A stretch of DNA of 64,000 nucleotides from Rotaria sp. Silwood1 (Eukaryota; Rotifera; Eurotatoria; Philodinida; Philodinidae), in the NCBI GenBank assembly GCA_905250075.1, contig CAJNOP010000226.1, positions 1 to 64,000 of the forward strand. The letters are read 5' to 3'. Shown piece by piece: positions 46,674-58,012 of this stretch. A program made the position numbers and the translations under genes. Each line of letters opens with the position of its first letter. Positions within the stretch are counted from its first letter, which is position 1. The notes beneath the pieces are model-generated. The model was not told the origin of the DNA, did not search any database, and saw only the letters and a program-made list of their open reading frames with translations.

Positions 46674-46755
46674 AGTAGGGGTGTTCGTGCTTGGGCATTT
46701 CTTCGTTTCATATACATCCATGTTCGATCCTCACCTACATATAGATCCACACCTT
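46674..46755. repeat. telomere-like fold-back, diverged (locus 14)
   Basis: Left arm GTAGGGGTGTTCGTGCTTGG, spacer TTTCTTCGTTTCATATAC, right arm ATCCATGTTCGATCCTCACC followed by ATCCACACCTTT. It is degenerate but keeps the TTTCTTC spacer and the terminal CCACACCTT. Confidence 0.5.
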
Positions 46756-48388
46756 TTTCTAATTGATTTGTCTCTAATTATCCCAAAAAAATGATGATCT
46801 AGCAAGAAATTTCATAAACGTTGATCTATTTATTTATCGAGAACTTTTTATTTATCTCTCATTGTTGTTTTTCTAATAGAAATTTGATTTAATTTCAGTT
46901 ACTCATCGTTTTAGATACTTAATAAAAAAAAACACTTGAGTCTGTCGACATTTCTATCTTTGACCAAAGTTGAAATTACTCTAAGAAAGTTCGATATTTA
47001 TTGTCATGATCTCATATTTTCCTCTTGCAATCAAAAAGAAATAGTTAAATAAAAATTATAGAAAAAAAAACCTATGACAATTCATTTGAATAATCAAATA
47101 CTTAATTTTGTTATAATAAAGATCAAATCAAATGAATCATTTATGATAATATTTGAGGAAAAATTTTTGCATACTGACTATTTCGATTGTTTCATAAGGG
47201 TAAAGAAGATTCACTTGAAACAATTATTGAAAATGATTCAATTAGAGAGAAAAAAAATATTTTAATGTGAGTTTGCTTTTTGTTCTATTATTTTAATTAC
47301 CAAATAAATTTATCATTGGTTATTTATAAGATAGGTACTCAAATTAGAAGGTTTTGAATTAGTGTTTCGTTTATTTAAAATAGCTTCTTAATAATGTTAA
47401 TTATGTTAGAACACGTGCAAAACATTTATATAAGGATGAAAGATGAGCAAAACATCAAACAATAAGAAAACTATGATCGATACAAATTTTATTCTTCAAT
47501 ATTGTTTACTTGATGAAATAATTAATTTAAAATATTTTTATTTTTATATTCGTTTGAATCATCAATTATTATTAAATGATATAGAAATAATAATAATGTC
47601 TTCTTAATTCGATCCCTTTTAATTTCACATCAATAGATAAAAAACATTATTTGAATTCATCAATTTATTCATTTCTTGAATTTATTATTGGATAGCTTTC
47701 GTTGTTGCTCTAATAGCCTATATTTCATTGACTTGTTCATTAGGCTCTTCATAATTCATGCATTGACTTTTATTGAATCCTGTGGCGAAAGCGCACCCAA
47801 CTCATAATTGGATGATTGATGATGTGGTTTCGTTAATAAATCATGCTTTCTTTTCAGTTTTGATCGTCATAATCGAATACGGTCGAATCATGAATTACTC
47901 TTCCTGTATTAATCTTTCAAATTCATCTAGGAATCATGCTCAAGTTTTTTCGTAAAGATATCAATTGAAAAAGACTAACGAAATATCTTCGCTTCATACT
48001 CAATCGAGAAGGTGATGACATGAGTTACTTTGTTCCTTTTTTAGTCAACACTGCCTCAGATAGAGGAAGAAGAAAAAGCATAAGTGTATCTTGCAACACT
48101 GGACAACATTTTTTGTACGATTCTCTTTTAAATATACTTTTCTCACAAAGTTGACTGTTAAGATACAGTTTGGATTAAAATTATACTTGATATTATGTAA
48201 TGTTCATAGAAAACTTTATCCATAAGTTTTAAATCATCATGAAGCAGGACTTATAGCATGATGAAGGAATCATTTTTTGTTAGACAAAACTCTTTGAACA
48301 ATCTTTTCAATGGAGTTTTTTTTTCTTCAAAAGTCTTTGAAGTAAAATACTTATTTTGCGACAGACAACTGGCAATGTTCATGCGGAA

Positions 48389-48460
48389 GTAGGGGTACAA
48401 GTGTGTTAACCTTATCAGTATCTCTTAACACCTACATCACACTCATCCAGACCAACACCT
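48389..48460. repeat. telomere-like fold-back, diverged (locus 15)
   Basis: Left arm GTAGGGGTACAAGTGTG, spacer TTAACCTTATCAGTATCTCT, right arm AACACCTACATCACACTC and CAACACCT. It is degenerate, about 130 bp past the stop codon of the J-ankyrin gene. Confidence 0.5.
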
Positions 48461-48588
48461 CAGAGATGATTTTTATGAGACGTAGAAATCTTTCAAAATA
48501 GCGAACAGTTCGATGGCAAAAGCTAAATGAATGTATCGTAATTAAAGCATATATTTTGAATGATATAGATATTGATAAAGCCAATATT

Positions 48589-51288
48589 TTAATTCATATC
48601 ATTTGGATCAACGCCAAGTTTCTTCGCTCGTAATCGTGCTGCTTCAGTTTTTGACTTGTTGATCGGAATGAAAAGGATAGAGATAATTTCAATGGCTGCA
48701 GGATTGGTCAGACGCCATTCGATAGCGTCTATATTATCGTCGGGATGAGGTTGATAGCCTTTGACTGTACATGGAAAGGTATCATAGGAACCGCTCTTGA
48801 CACTGCATTCCAGTACAGCAATGAGACACTCATCATTATGGGAGAATGTCACAGCGTAACACGGATCGGAACAGTAATAAATACTCGGACTTATGAAAAT
48901 ACCGTTAGCAAAATCTTTGATACCATATGCATCTTCGCCTCGGGGAATATGATGAGCAGGTGGACAAACACGTATTCCACTGGAGACTACCGTACTTGGC
49001 ATCACCAATCCATCCATAAGAATCGAACGAATGACACCAATTGTTGTTCCATGATAAGCAATGTGCGGAAAGACATTCTTGTTGTGCTCACAAATTTTTA
49101 AACATTGACAAGCGATCGGATTTTGACGTGGTCTCAATGGTTTATCAAATGCACCCTGAAGAAACATGTCACCTGGCAGGCTGAGTAAATGGGGGATAAT
49201 ATCTACATGTCTTATAAACGCATGTATACTGCCAATTGAAGGTAAAAGTGTTTCTTTGCTATTAGAAGTAAACCAATAGGGTGAACACTCTGCCCAAGTA
49301 TATAGTCGAGCCTTGGGTTCATTAATTAAGGATACCTTGGGCATTTCATTAAATTGAATTTTTTGTTGATTACATTGGGTTTTGAAAAGATAGAGACATC
49401 CTGGCAAGTCAAATGATTGCATGTCCGGTGAATATATATAACTTATATTGATGGTTAAATCCGTCTGTACACATTCTAGTGGAAACTTAAATAATAAACT
49501 ATTCAAAATAATTTTTTGTGACTTAGGTTGATGAGCTTTAACTGTAAATGTTGCCATTTGACATTTTTGTGAAAACCTATTGTGAAACTCACGTAAACTA
49601 CAGAAGGGAAGTTCTGGACTCATGGTATAACCACTGTGTATATATCGCGGTGATTCATGAACCGTAATACAGAGTGGCAAATCGATGAATTTCGTTTTTC
49701 CACATCGAGCACGACACACAGCTGAAACTACTTGAATATCATCACTTTCATTATTTAATGGACGTCGAGCCATGGAGAAATCTGAATATTTTTTGCGTAA
49801 TTTTTCAGGCATAGATTGTCGAAGTTCATGAAAATTAGCGTTACAGTGTATTTGAACTTTGGCTAATGGTTCATTGCCGGATTTGGCACCATCTCCAAAG
49901 AGATGTACAGAAATCCATCTATTCTCTGTCAAATTTTGTTGATGTTCTCGTAAGACTTTTTTCACTTCATCCAATCGAGCATCGTCAAAGACCGTAGAAC
50001 CATATTTATTGCGAATATTCACATTGGCACCATGATTCAGTAGCAATTCGACAGTCGATACATAACCATGATAGGCTGCACCATGCAAAGGTGTGCTTGT
50101 CGACTCGTCTTGATTTTGAAGATTGACATCTGCGCCCTTTTTTATAAGCCATTCGGCCAAGGATTTTCGACCATTGCGACAGGCAATATAGAGCAAACTG
50201 ACGCCAGTGTCATTCAAGGCATTGGGTGAATTAGTATCAAAATGATATCGAAACCACCAATCGACACCATCTGCCGCCATTTTAAACATATCTTGCTCAC
50301 GCATTGATTGAAAGATGTTTTTCATCAATTGTCCGTGCATTAAACCTTCTTGTTCAGCGGTCATACTCCATTTATTGATAAGTAGTGTATTGGCACCATG
50401 TGCGAGAAGATATTTGACGATCGAATGATGCCCTGCGTATGCCGCCAGATGTAAAGCGGAATTCAAATTGATATCAACAATATCCAGATTGGCAGAGCGT
50501 TCTTTTATCAGCCATCGAACAAGATGTTTATGACCTTTTTTACTTGCACAATGCAATAGGGTCTGACGTAGAGTATGGTATTGATAATCAACATGCTCTG
50601 AAATATGTTTGATGTTATTCTTGAACCAGTCGAGTTGATTTGCTGCGGCTTGTACGTATGGATTCTGTTTTAGTTCGGCAAAACAACGTCTAACATCGTC
50701 ATTATACGATTCTGTTTCAGCGAGATTATTGTATGCATTTTGCTGGCAATAGTTGGCTCCACTTTCCAGTAAACATCGGACTACTTCTGGATGTCCATAG
50801 AAAGCAGCAACATGGAGCGCAGTACTGCCAAATCGTTGTTTGAGATCCGGTTCTGCACCTTGCTCAGTTAAATAGGAGACCGCTTCCACATTGCCAGCAC
50901 GCGCTGCACAATAGAGAGGCGTATGTCCGGTTTCGGGATCCTGAGCATTGATTTGCCTTAGTGTTGCATTTTGTAATCGTTTTTTCAATAAGTGAACCAA
51001 ATCAGGTTCCGCCACTAATTGTTGCAATGTGTAATTTTCCACAGGCACATTCCATTTCCATTGTTTTGTTTTATCATAATGCTTTCGTGCGTTCTGATTG
51101 GACAATAATTCGTAAGCACGACATATGAGTCGAAATATGTCGGTGGTTATTGTTCGTTCTCCAACAGGTTTCAATCGATCGTTTTTGAATTCGAGAATAC
51201 GTCTGCGATAGGCCTGACTTACTGCTGAATCGACGTCCGTCTTAGCCATGCCAAGAAGCTCATACGGTGTCAACTTCGGTATTGCCAT
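48589..51288 (-). CDS. J-like/ankyrin/ADP-ribosyltransferase-like protein
   Basis: Single uninterrupted exon, 899 residues, ATG at 51288. Residues ~6-75 form a J-domain-like bundle (LTPYELLGMAKTDVDS ... YELLSNQNARKHYD) but lack the HPD tripeptide needed to stimulate Hsp70. Residues ~115-450 contain about six ankyrin repeats (TPLYCAARAGN, TALHVAAFYGH, TLLHCASKKGH, SALHLAAYAGH, SLLYIACRNG, TPLHGAAYHG). A less characterised middle follows. The C-terminal ~160 residues look like an ADP-ribosyltransferase of the H-Y-E (PARP-like) class: AYHGTTIGVIRSILMDGLVM (His), GIFISPSIYYCSDPCYA (Tyr) and AIEWRLTNP (Glu). The inferred role is a cytosolic protein that binds partners through ankyrins and may transfer ADP-ribose. 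Activity is not shown. It could instead be a pseudo-enzyme using the same fold. Confidence 0.8.
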   Translation of the reverse strand: MAIPKLTPYELLGMAKTDVDSAVSQAYRRRILEFKNDRLKPVGERTITTDIFRLICRAYELLSNQNARKHYDKTKQWKWNVPVENYTLQQLVAEPDLVHLLKKRLQNATLRQINAQDPETGHTPLYCAARAGNVEAVSYLTEQGAEPDLKQRFGSTALHVAAFYGHPEVVRCLLESGANYCQQNAYNNLAETESYNDDVRRCFAELKQNPYVQAAANQLDWFKNNIKHISEHVDYQYHTLRQTLLHCASKKGHKHLVRWLIKERSANLDIVDINLNSALHLAAYAGHHSIVKYLLAHGANTLLINKWSMTAEQEGLMHGQLMKNIFQSMREQDMFKMAADGVDWWFRYHFDTNSPNALNDTGVSLLYIACRNGRKSLAEWLIKKGADVNLQNQDESTSTPLHGAAYHGYVSTVELLLNHGANVNIRNKYGSTVFDDARLDEVKKVLREHQQNLTENRWISVHLFGDGAKSGNEPLAKVQIHCNANFHELRQSMPEKLRKKYSDFSMARRPLNNESDDIQVVSAVCRARCGKTKFIDLPLCITVHESPRYIHSGYTMSPELPFCSLREFHNRFSQKCQMATFTVKAHQPKSQKIILNSLLFKFPLECVQTDLTINISYIYSPDMQSFDLPGCLYLFKTQCNQQKIQFNEMPKVSLINEPKARLYTWAECSPYWFTSNSKETLLPSIGSIHAFIRHVDIIPHLLSLPGDMFLQGAFDKPLRPRQNPIACQCLKICEHNKNVFPHIAYHGTTIGVIRSILMDGLVMPSTVVSSGIRVCPPAHHIPRGEDAYGIKDFANGIFISPSIYYCSDPCYAVTFSHNDECLIAVLECSVKSGSYDTFPCTVKGYQPHPDDNIDAIEWRLTNPAAIEIISILFIPINKSKTEAARLRAKKLGVDPNDMN

Positions 51289-51584
51289 ATTGAATAGTTC
51301 CCCTTCTTTGATCTTCTGAATTCAACAGACTCGGTCAACACAACAAGTAGGAGTTGTTTAATTCTATCAAACACAATATCTAAAATGATAATTCATAAGT
51401 CACGATCGCCTGTTCAGTCGTCTAATACCAAAATTTCATAAGTATCGTAATACAGTATCATATCAACAATAGTATATTTATGCATCTATTATTCATGTTT
51501 TGTCACACTCTCATTTAACGACTCAGATATCTTATCTGAATCACAATGCTACTTTCTTTCAAAGACAAGCTAATGAATATTTGA
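51289..51584. other. 5' flank of J-ankyrin gene
   Basis: Short AT-rich stretch between the start codon and the long inverted-repeat element; it presumably contains the promoter. No clear motif. Confidence 0.4.
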
Positions 51585-52853
51585 GTACCAAGCCTGAATG
51601 AGGATCCAAAGTCAAATCAGTCCACCAGTAACTTTTTTTGATCAACTCTATTGAAACATATGTCCATGCCAAGAGCATAATGAGACTAACATTTTTGTAG
51701 TAGTAGTTTCATCAGGTTTTGATTCAGTTTTGAAACCTAAAAGCTGTCAATAAAGTAACACATTCTTACTTATTATTCTAATAATTCGTTCGATCACAAT
51801 GAATTCAGATCTGTGAATAAGCAGACAAAACAAAATATTCACTAAAATTATAATTAAAAACCTTGCATATTTGTTAGCTCTCTGTAAAAACCAAAAAAAT
51901 CATAAGTTGTTCAAAGTTAAATAGATCTATAGATAGTTACTTAAAAAGAATCTTAAGCATACAATTCTTTGTGGTAGAGTTTTGTGTCTTTTTTAATCAA
52001 TATTCACAAGATTCTGATCAGAAACAATTTCATTTGAGTTAAAACTAGTATCATATTGAAAATCAACATAAAAACTCAGTTGGTTCATGTATGATTTAGA
52101 GAATTTTCAGAATGATGTTCTTTTTCATCGAAAAGTTTATCCCTCGTTTGTTCGGGAACCAGATGAACAATGAACTCATGAAAATCCCTACTTTCATTTT
52201 CTAGATATCTGCCAGTTTGTTATCTAATAACTTAAAGCAATTTTCAAGGTTTCGTTATAATGTTTAAATGGTGTTTTGATGCAAGACATTATTTGCCTGA
52301 TTCCCAAAGGAACCCGAACTGAACTTTTTGATGAAAAAAAACACAATTCTGAAAATTCTCTAAATCATACATGAACCAACTGAGTGTTTATGCTGATTTT
52401 CAATGTTAAACTAGTTTTGACTCAAATGAAATTGTTTCTGATCAGAATCTTGTGAATATTGATTAAAAAAGGCATAAAACTCTACCACGAAGAATTGTAT
52501 GCTTAAGATTTTTTTTTTATGTAACTAGATCTGTTTAACTTTGAACAACCTATGATTTTTTTGGTTTTTACAGAGAGCTAACAAATATGCAAGGTTTTTA
52601 ATTATAATTTTAGTGATATTTTGTTTTGTCTGCTTATTCACAGATCTGAATTCATTGTGATCGAACGAATTATTAGAATAATAAGTAAGAATGTGTTACT
52701 TTATTGATAGCTTTTAGATTTCAAAACTGAATCAAAACCTGATGAAACTACTACTGCAAAAATGTTAGTCTCAATATGCTCTTGGCATGGATATATGTTT
52801 CAATAGAGTTGATCACAAAAAAGTTACTGATGGACTGATTTGACTCTTGGTAC
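51585..52853. mobile_element. long inverted-repeat (fold-back) element
   Basis: Two arms of about 0.55 kb in inverted orientation, roughly 51585-52162 and 52300-52853, around a centre of about 130 bp. The outer ends read GTACCAAG...GTCAAATCAGTCCACCAG on the left and CTGATGGACTGATTTGAC...CTTGGTAC on the right. The left arm has an extra ~17 bp just inside its end. The arms differ by scattered substitutions and small indels (I judge ~90% identity by eye). No coding sequence. It is a non-autonomous DNA element of the Foldback/long-TIR MITE kind; superfamily not assignable. Confidence 0.8.
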
Positions 52854-53179
52854 ACCTTTATCCTTTCAGTTTGTAATTCTATCATATTTTCCAATAAACC
52901 TTTGTCAATACTACCACTACATAATTTTTCAATTTGTTATCATCTGTTTCCACTTGAATCAAACCGTGAAAACAATTTTTATCGTTCTTAAGGAGAAGTG
53001 TTTCGACAAATAATGAGTCAATAACGAAAATAGAAGAAAAAGCTAATTAAAACGATTCTGTTTCAAATATGAGTTTATCTATTCTCGATAAACTTAAATT
53101 CAAAATATTTTGTCAAACTCTCCACCAGTTTCAAATCATTCTTCAGTTATCGTCTGCACCAGTCGATATTTGAGGATCT

Positions 53180-53241
53180 TAGAGTGTGGGATATGAGTGT
53201 GGGTGTCATTGAAAAAATCATTCATACCCACACCTACATCC
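53180..53241. repeat. telomere-like fold-back (locus 16)
   Basis: Left arm TAGAGTGTGGGATATGAGTG and TGGGTGTCATT; spacer GAAAAAATCATTC; right arm ATACCCACACCTACATCC. It shares the GTGTGGGTGTCATT / CATACCCACACC inner arms with loci 2 and 13. Confidence 0.7.
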
Positions 53242-55536
53242 TGCAAGTTTTCCTTGATTGAAATTGGCCATGAATCTTTCATTTATTATCGAAAGAACAA
53301 TAGTGACAATCTTTATAAATTTTAAATATCAAGTACCTAATTGATTATAGTTTTTATATTCCACTGAAATCACTCTAAAATATAAAATTTCATTTGGACA
53401 CAAAAATAGATTTAATTCTTAATCAATGTATTGATTCTCATTAGGTTCTTCTTACCAAAAATGAAAATACTCGCAAATATTGCTCAAAAGTTTTTCACTA
53501 TGAAATGACTTACCATCGGGAATAATGAGGCGATAAAAATGGATTATCAAATAATTTAATAAATCCTACCGGATAATACTCTGCACAATGGGATATCAAA
53601 CAAATAAAATTACTGAACATACATTTTTTGTCTATACTATGTTGTGTTCGTATTGACTACATTGCCAGACACTAATTATTGTGTTTGCCAGTTGTTGTAC
53701 ACGGACCAATTCTATAAATAAAGTCTCGTATATGCAAATAATATCAAAAAAATTTGCAACATAATCTGAAGGATTAAAAATTTGATATACGATCAATCTA
53801 TTTCATTCATTAAGAAAAACTCTATTCACAGGTATCATATTATCCATGACGTTTCGAAAAACTAACATATTGAAATATTTATTATGGTCTCTCACATTAA
53901 AAAACTTAACTCATTATATCTGTTCATTATTAAAAATCTGTGAGGGGCAGAGGCGGAGGAGGAAAGCGAAGATACTCAAACTTTCTCGCAATATACATCT
54001 GCGTTTATTTACAACCATGTGTAACAGAATCGAGCGGTTGTGCATATACATACTAATAGAGAAAATTACCCCACTGGGAGATTTTTTATTTGTACGTTGA
54101 TAAGAACAGGTAAGAAAAAAAAATAGAAAAAAGAAACTGATCATGCATGTAAGCACTCATCCATATCACAGAACAAGCAGAAAAAAATGACAAAAAAGGC
54201 TTTAGTACGTCAGAAAGAGCAAAAATAAAATACAGGGAAAAACATGGGCAATCAAAGCAAATGAAGCGATGGTCTCTTCATCAACATGCTGCGTGTGAGT
54301 CATTCATAAACAGTGAAATCCTATTCATTCTCAAGCGGACCAAAATTCAATAAAAAATTAATAATAAAAAGCGAAAAAGTTGCGTCTCAAAAGTCAGTTG
54401 ATCATTGACAATGAAATCGATTCAATTCGACGACTATTTTGTATCATTGAATATTTGATAGATATTCAACTTCTCTGTTTAGCAATATATCTTTTTTCTA
54501 AAAGCGATATTAAAGTGATTATTTAGATTATTAAAGAGTCGAATTCTATTTGAATTTCCATATTAGTTGTATTGCAAATAAACGATGTTTTTCAATTATC
54601 GTCATTATTTCTGATTGAATCGAAGTCATTTTTCCAGTTCAAGCATTACTTAAAAATAGCACTAAAATTATGAAAAGTATATTTGACAGCTTGAATAATG
54701 ATACAAAACTACCTAATACATGTTCACTCGATGGAATTTTTTCTAAACACACATATATTTGATCACACAATAGCTACCGAAATGATTCTGTGAGCAAGTG
54801 TTCTGTTCTGTTTACATCTCATTCGTAAAATGAGCTAGAATGATCTAGTTTTCATCCTATAACCATTGATAGTCGTTAGTATGTTAACGGGAAAATTCAA
54901 GTCAATTCATTCATCCTCACGAATATTCAATGACTCAAACTTCTAAAAAGAGTCCGATAGTTTAAATATTAGAATGCTTCAAATAGATTATATAATCCTC
55001 ATTAGAAGTCGTGATTTCCTGTTCATTTATTTCATATATATAGTTCCAAGAATTTAAATTATCGACAATTTATTTTTCGATTTAATAAATTTTCATAAAC
55101 GTAAATTGATTATTTCTAATCTTCATCGAAAGTGACCTCAGGTTGCTCTTGATATTGACCTTAGAATCGATTATCATGTTCGTGTCTTTGTTTGAAATTC
55201 ATGTTTGAAGGAATAAGTTTCGGTTTTCTGATAACCTCTGAACTAGGAAGATTGCATTTTATTTCATTTTTCTTTTAATCTATAGATCAAACAGATGAGT
55301 ATGTTTAAGAAACAACGGATTAAGACTAGCAAGAGTTGATATGGATGGCAAATCGAGAATGTGGATATTTTGTTTATCCACATCATTGAGTTTCGTCAAT
55401 GTTTCAAAATCAATCAAACGAATTCTTCATCGAAAAATATTTGATTAAGAATTGAAATCATTAGCGAATATAGTGTTCGTGTTGTTTTGCACTTAATATA
55501 GACTGATATTATTCGTCGACTAGATGGATGTCGAAT

Positions 55537-55619
55537 GTAGGTGTGAGTGTGAGGTAGTGCATTTAAAGAAGAGTGATAGCCATATTCACACTTCTTACAG
55601 GTCCCACACTCACGCTTTC
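55537..55619. repeat. telomere-like fold-back (locus 17)
   Basis: Left arm GTAGGTGTGAGTGTGAGG, spacer GTGCATTTAAAGAAGAGTG, right arm CATATTCACACTTCTTACAG with GTCCCACACTCACGC. The spacer carries GAAGAG. Confidence 0.6.
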
Positions 55620-56944
55620 ATAGAGCAAACGAATATCTAAATTTTGACTCAGATAAAAAATTATTTCAAGCTCTTATGTTTACTTATAAAGTAAGCCGAA
55701 CTCGAAAAACTTACTTTGATCCTTCGAAAGATACTAGCAGAGTTCAATACACAGGTGACATATTTATATTTCGTGAAAAAAAATACCTATAGTATTTCGT
55801 TTGAGTCAGTAATATATTTTAGGATTATCGTCTGACGCATAATAATTTATGCTATATTAAGATAATGTCTGATTACTGTTCATCATAAATTATGATAAAA
55901 GTATCTTCAGTAGCTTGATTGTCACATCAATAGTATATTGAAATATTTTCTGCATACTGTTTTATTATGACTCACATCTTCTTCAGATGAGATCATAAAA
56001 GTTTGCTCACTATCTATATGATTATACAATTAGTTGGGTTTGCTTCAAAATTACAGTGAGTGTTGTACGATTTCCATAGAAAATTTTATCTTTAAATGTT
56101 GAACCATCGTGAAACTGACAATATATCAATCTAAAGTAGTCAGTTTTTTTCCTTGATCAAAATGTTTTGGACGGTCTTCTAAATTGAGTCGTGTTTTTCC
56201 ACAGTTGTTGAAAACAATTGAAACCACATAGATAGAAAGAGCAAAGTACGAGCTACTTTTTGATAACGGAAACTTTCCAAAATCAAATTACCTATGAAGT
56301 GAAATTCTTATTTTATAAAACAGACAACTGATAATGTTCATGTGAATTTTTTATTAGTTTTTATATACTGAGTAGCTTTTTCTTCCATATATGATTCTTC
56401 AAAGAATGTCTGACGCTGCATATGATAGCAGATGATTTAGAGTTTGCCGAAACAAGTTATTTGGTTTTGATAGATCACTTTCTAAAAACTCGACACAGTC
56501 AGATGCTCTTTCGAACATTATATTTGAAAAGAAGAGTTATTCAATATAGAAAAACGATGTAAACTTCACATTAACATAGTTGTGTCTCATAAAATTAGCA
56601 TTTTACTTCATTGATAGTTTACTTTTAGAGAGTTTTTATTTTCAAGATGCAACTTGTGTTTTGCTCTTTCTATTTATATGGTTTCAATTCTTTTCAACAA
56701 ATTTATGTCCAGTTCCATCATGATTCAACATTTAAGGATAAAATTCTCTACGAATACTTTGTAACACTAATTGTATTTTTGGCATTACTGTATCTCAAAA
56801 GTCGACTTCATACGAAAGCTAGATTGAAGAGAAAGTCATGCAAAAAATGTTGTTCAGTGATATAAGTAAATATATTTTTCCCTCATACCCTGTTACGGTA
56901 ATTGCATAATTATGTTTCGAAAACCTTGTACAGGAAAAAGAAAA

Positions 56945-57016
56945 GCTCCTTGATGGATTCGAACCATCTATCTCCCGGTTCAAAGCCGGATGCGTTTACC
57001 CTTACGCCACAGGAGC
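56945..57016 (-). tRNA. tRNA-Gln (anticodon TTG), copy 1
   Basis: 72 nt, cloverleaf complete on the minus strand: acceptor GCTCCTG/AAGGAGC (pair 7:66 is G-A), D-stem GCGT/ACGC with loop AAGGGTAA, anticodon stem TCCGG/CCGGG with loop CTTTGAA, T-stem GATGG/CCATC with loop TTCGAAT. Box A TGGCGTAAGGG and box B GGTTCGAATCC are intact. The gene is followed on its own strand by TTTTCTTTTT, a Pol III terminator. No intron and no encoded CCA. Confidence 0.93.
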
Positions 57017-57577
57017 TCGATGGAATTCTATTCATTAGTTTTTATGGTTTTTGCGAATCATTCAATCGAACTTATACTATCAGCAAAGCAGAAAGGGCTC
57101 TTCATTGATACAACTTGGACGTGAATAACAGCGTGCCAGACCAACACGCCAATCAATGAAACCGACGGTGAATATCACTCGATCAAGTTATAAAAGAATG
57201 TTGCTTATGAAGTCTTGCGTATCGGAACCAATATCACTGAAAATAGTCAATTTTTCAATGCGAAGCGTTGTCAAACAGGCATTCATGTTGTAACCTATGT
57301 TGCTATAGACATTACAAGAACTACAAATATTGTTTTTACACTCATGAGAAGTCGTCTTCCACATCGTGTTTCTAATTTCCTATACGAATGTGTCACCAAT
57401 CGCCACTTTCACTTGAATAAAGGAACTGCTCCTAGGAAACTAGGAGTGGATGCAGGTCTTCTAATCGTCTATACTCATATTGTATCTGATGGATAACTCT
57501 TTCTGGTGTTTTAATAGCACAAGTTCGATTGAGTGGTTTATAAGAACTATAAGAATTGATCACCAGAATTTCATCGA

Positions 57578-57649
57578 GCTCCTGTGGCGTAAGGGTAAAC
57601 GCATCCGGCTTTGAACCGGAAGATAGATGGTTCGAGTCCATCAAGGAGC
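57578..57649 (+). tRNA. tRNA-Gln (anticodon TTG), copy 2
   Basis: 72 nt, same fold as copy 1 with two base differences. The anticodon stem is TCCGG/CCGGA (fully paired) and the T-loop is TTCGAGT. The 7:66 G-A mismatch is shared, so it is ancestral to the duplication. A T-rich Pol III terminator (TTTTCTCTTCTCTTTTT) follows. It is oriented opposite to copy 1, so the two 5' ends face each other across ~560 bp. Confidence 0.93.
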
Positions 57650-57936
57650 TTTTCTCTTCTCTTTTTATTTCTTTTCTCGAACAAGTTTTTCGAAACATAA
57701 TTATGAAATACACGTCTCTATCTGACTCAATGTTGGGCAAACACGAACGAAAAAAACAATCATGCCATCATCAGTGCGATCGTGCATGTAACGAAGGTAT
57801 TTCGTCATGTTTTTTCAAAATTGACTCTTTATGAAACAAAATTAAGCATAGCTTCTGAATGTAATACTGGTACATCCATACTTCTTTCTTTATTATTCTT
57901 TTATTTCGATTGGTCATCTTATTGTTTCCATATAAC

Positions 57937-58012
57937 AAGGGTGTGGTGTTGCTGTGAAACTTTTCTTAACGCGCCCACACCCACACACCCAGCCACACTC
58001 ACACCCCACCTT
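57937..58012. repeat. telomere-like fold-back (locus 18)
   Basis: Left arm CAAGGGTGTGGTGTTGCTGT, spacer GAAACTTTTCTTAACGC, right arm CCCACACCCACACACCCAGC and CACACCCCACCTTGC. Outer ends CAAGG / CCTTG match those of loci 11 and 12. Confidence 0.75.

Larger units (their letters stand above)
45346..48588. other. AT-rich gene-poor stretch
   Basis: No recognisable gene. Small open frames exist, for example 47074-47265 and 47443-47607 on the plus strand (the latter MSKTSNNKKTMIDTNFIL..., 54 residues, rich in Asn/Ile/Leu), but composition alone could give them. Three fold-back family members lie here (45775, 46674, 48389). The 3' flank of the ankyrin gene is at the right end. Confidence 0.4.
52854..56904. 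other. gene-poor stretch, no gene recognised
   Basis: Four kilobases of AT-rich DNA. It holds fold-back loci 16 and 17. A 72-residue frame at 56647-56865 (plus) begins MQLVFCSFYLYGFNS, has a membrane-like span (FVTLIVFLALLYL) and ends KSCKKCCSVI; it could be a tiny membrane protein but has no supporting evidence. The open frames near 53850-54150 look like chance. Confidence 0.4.
56905..57700. repeat. inverted duplication carrying two tRNA genes
   Basis: Left arm about 56905-57110 and right arm about 57490-57700 match in inverted orientation: each holds a tRNA-Gln plus flanks. The 5' leaders (CGATGGAATTCTATTCATTA versus CGATGAAATTCTGGTGATCA) and the stretch containing ATTCAATCGAACTTATACTA are recognisably related. 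So are the outer flanks (TATGTTTCGAAAACCTTGTA versus TATGTTTCGAAAAACTTGTT). Leaders have diverged far more than the tRNA bodies. The ~380-bp centre is not duplicated. Confidence 0.75.

Noticed and set aside
48745-49101. 118-codon plus-strand frame within the J-ankyrin gene
   Set aside because: Antisense shadow of the transferase-like domain.
57215-57834. Open frames through the tRNA pair and its centre
   Set aside because: They run through tRNA genes or unique DNA without any domain; chance frames.
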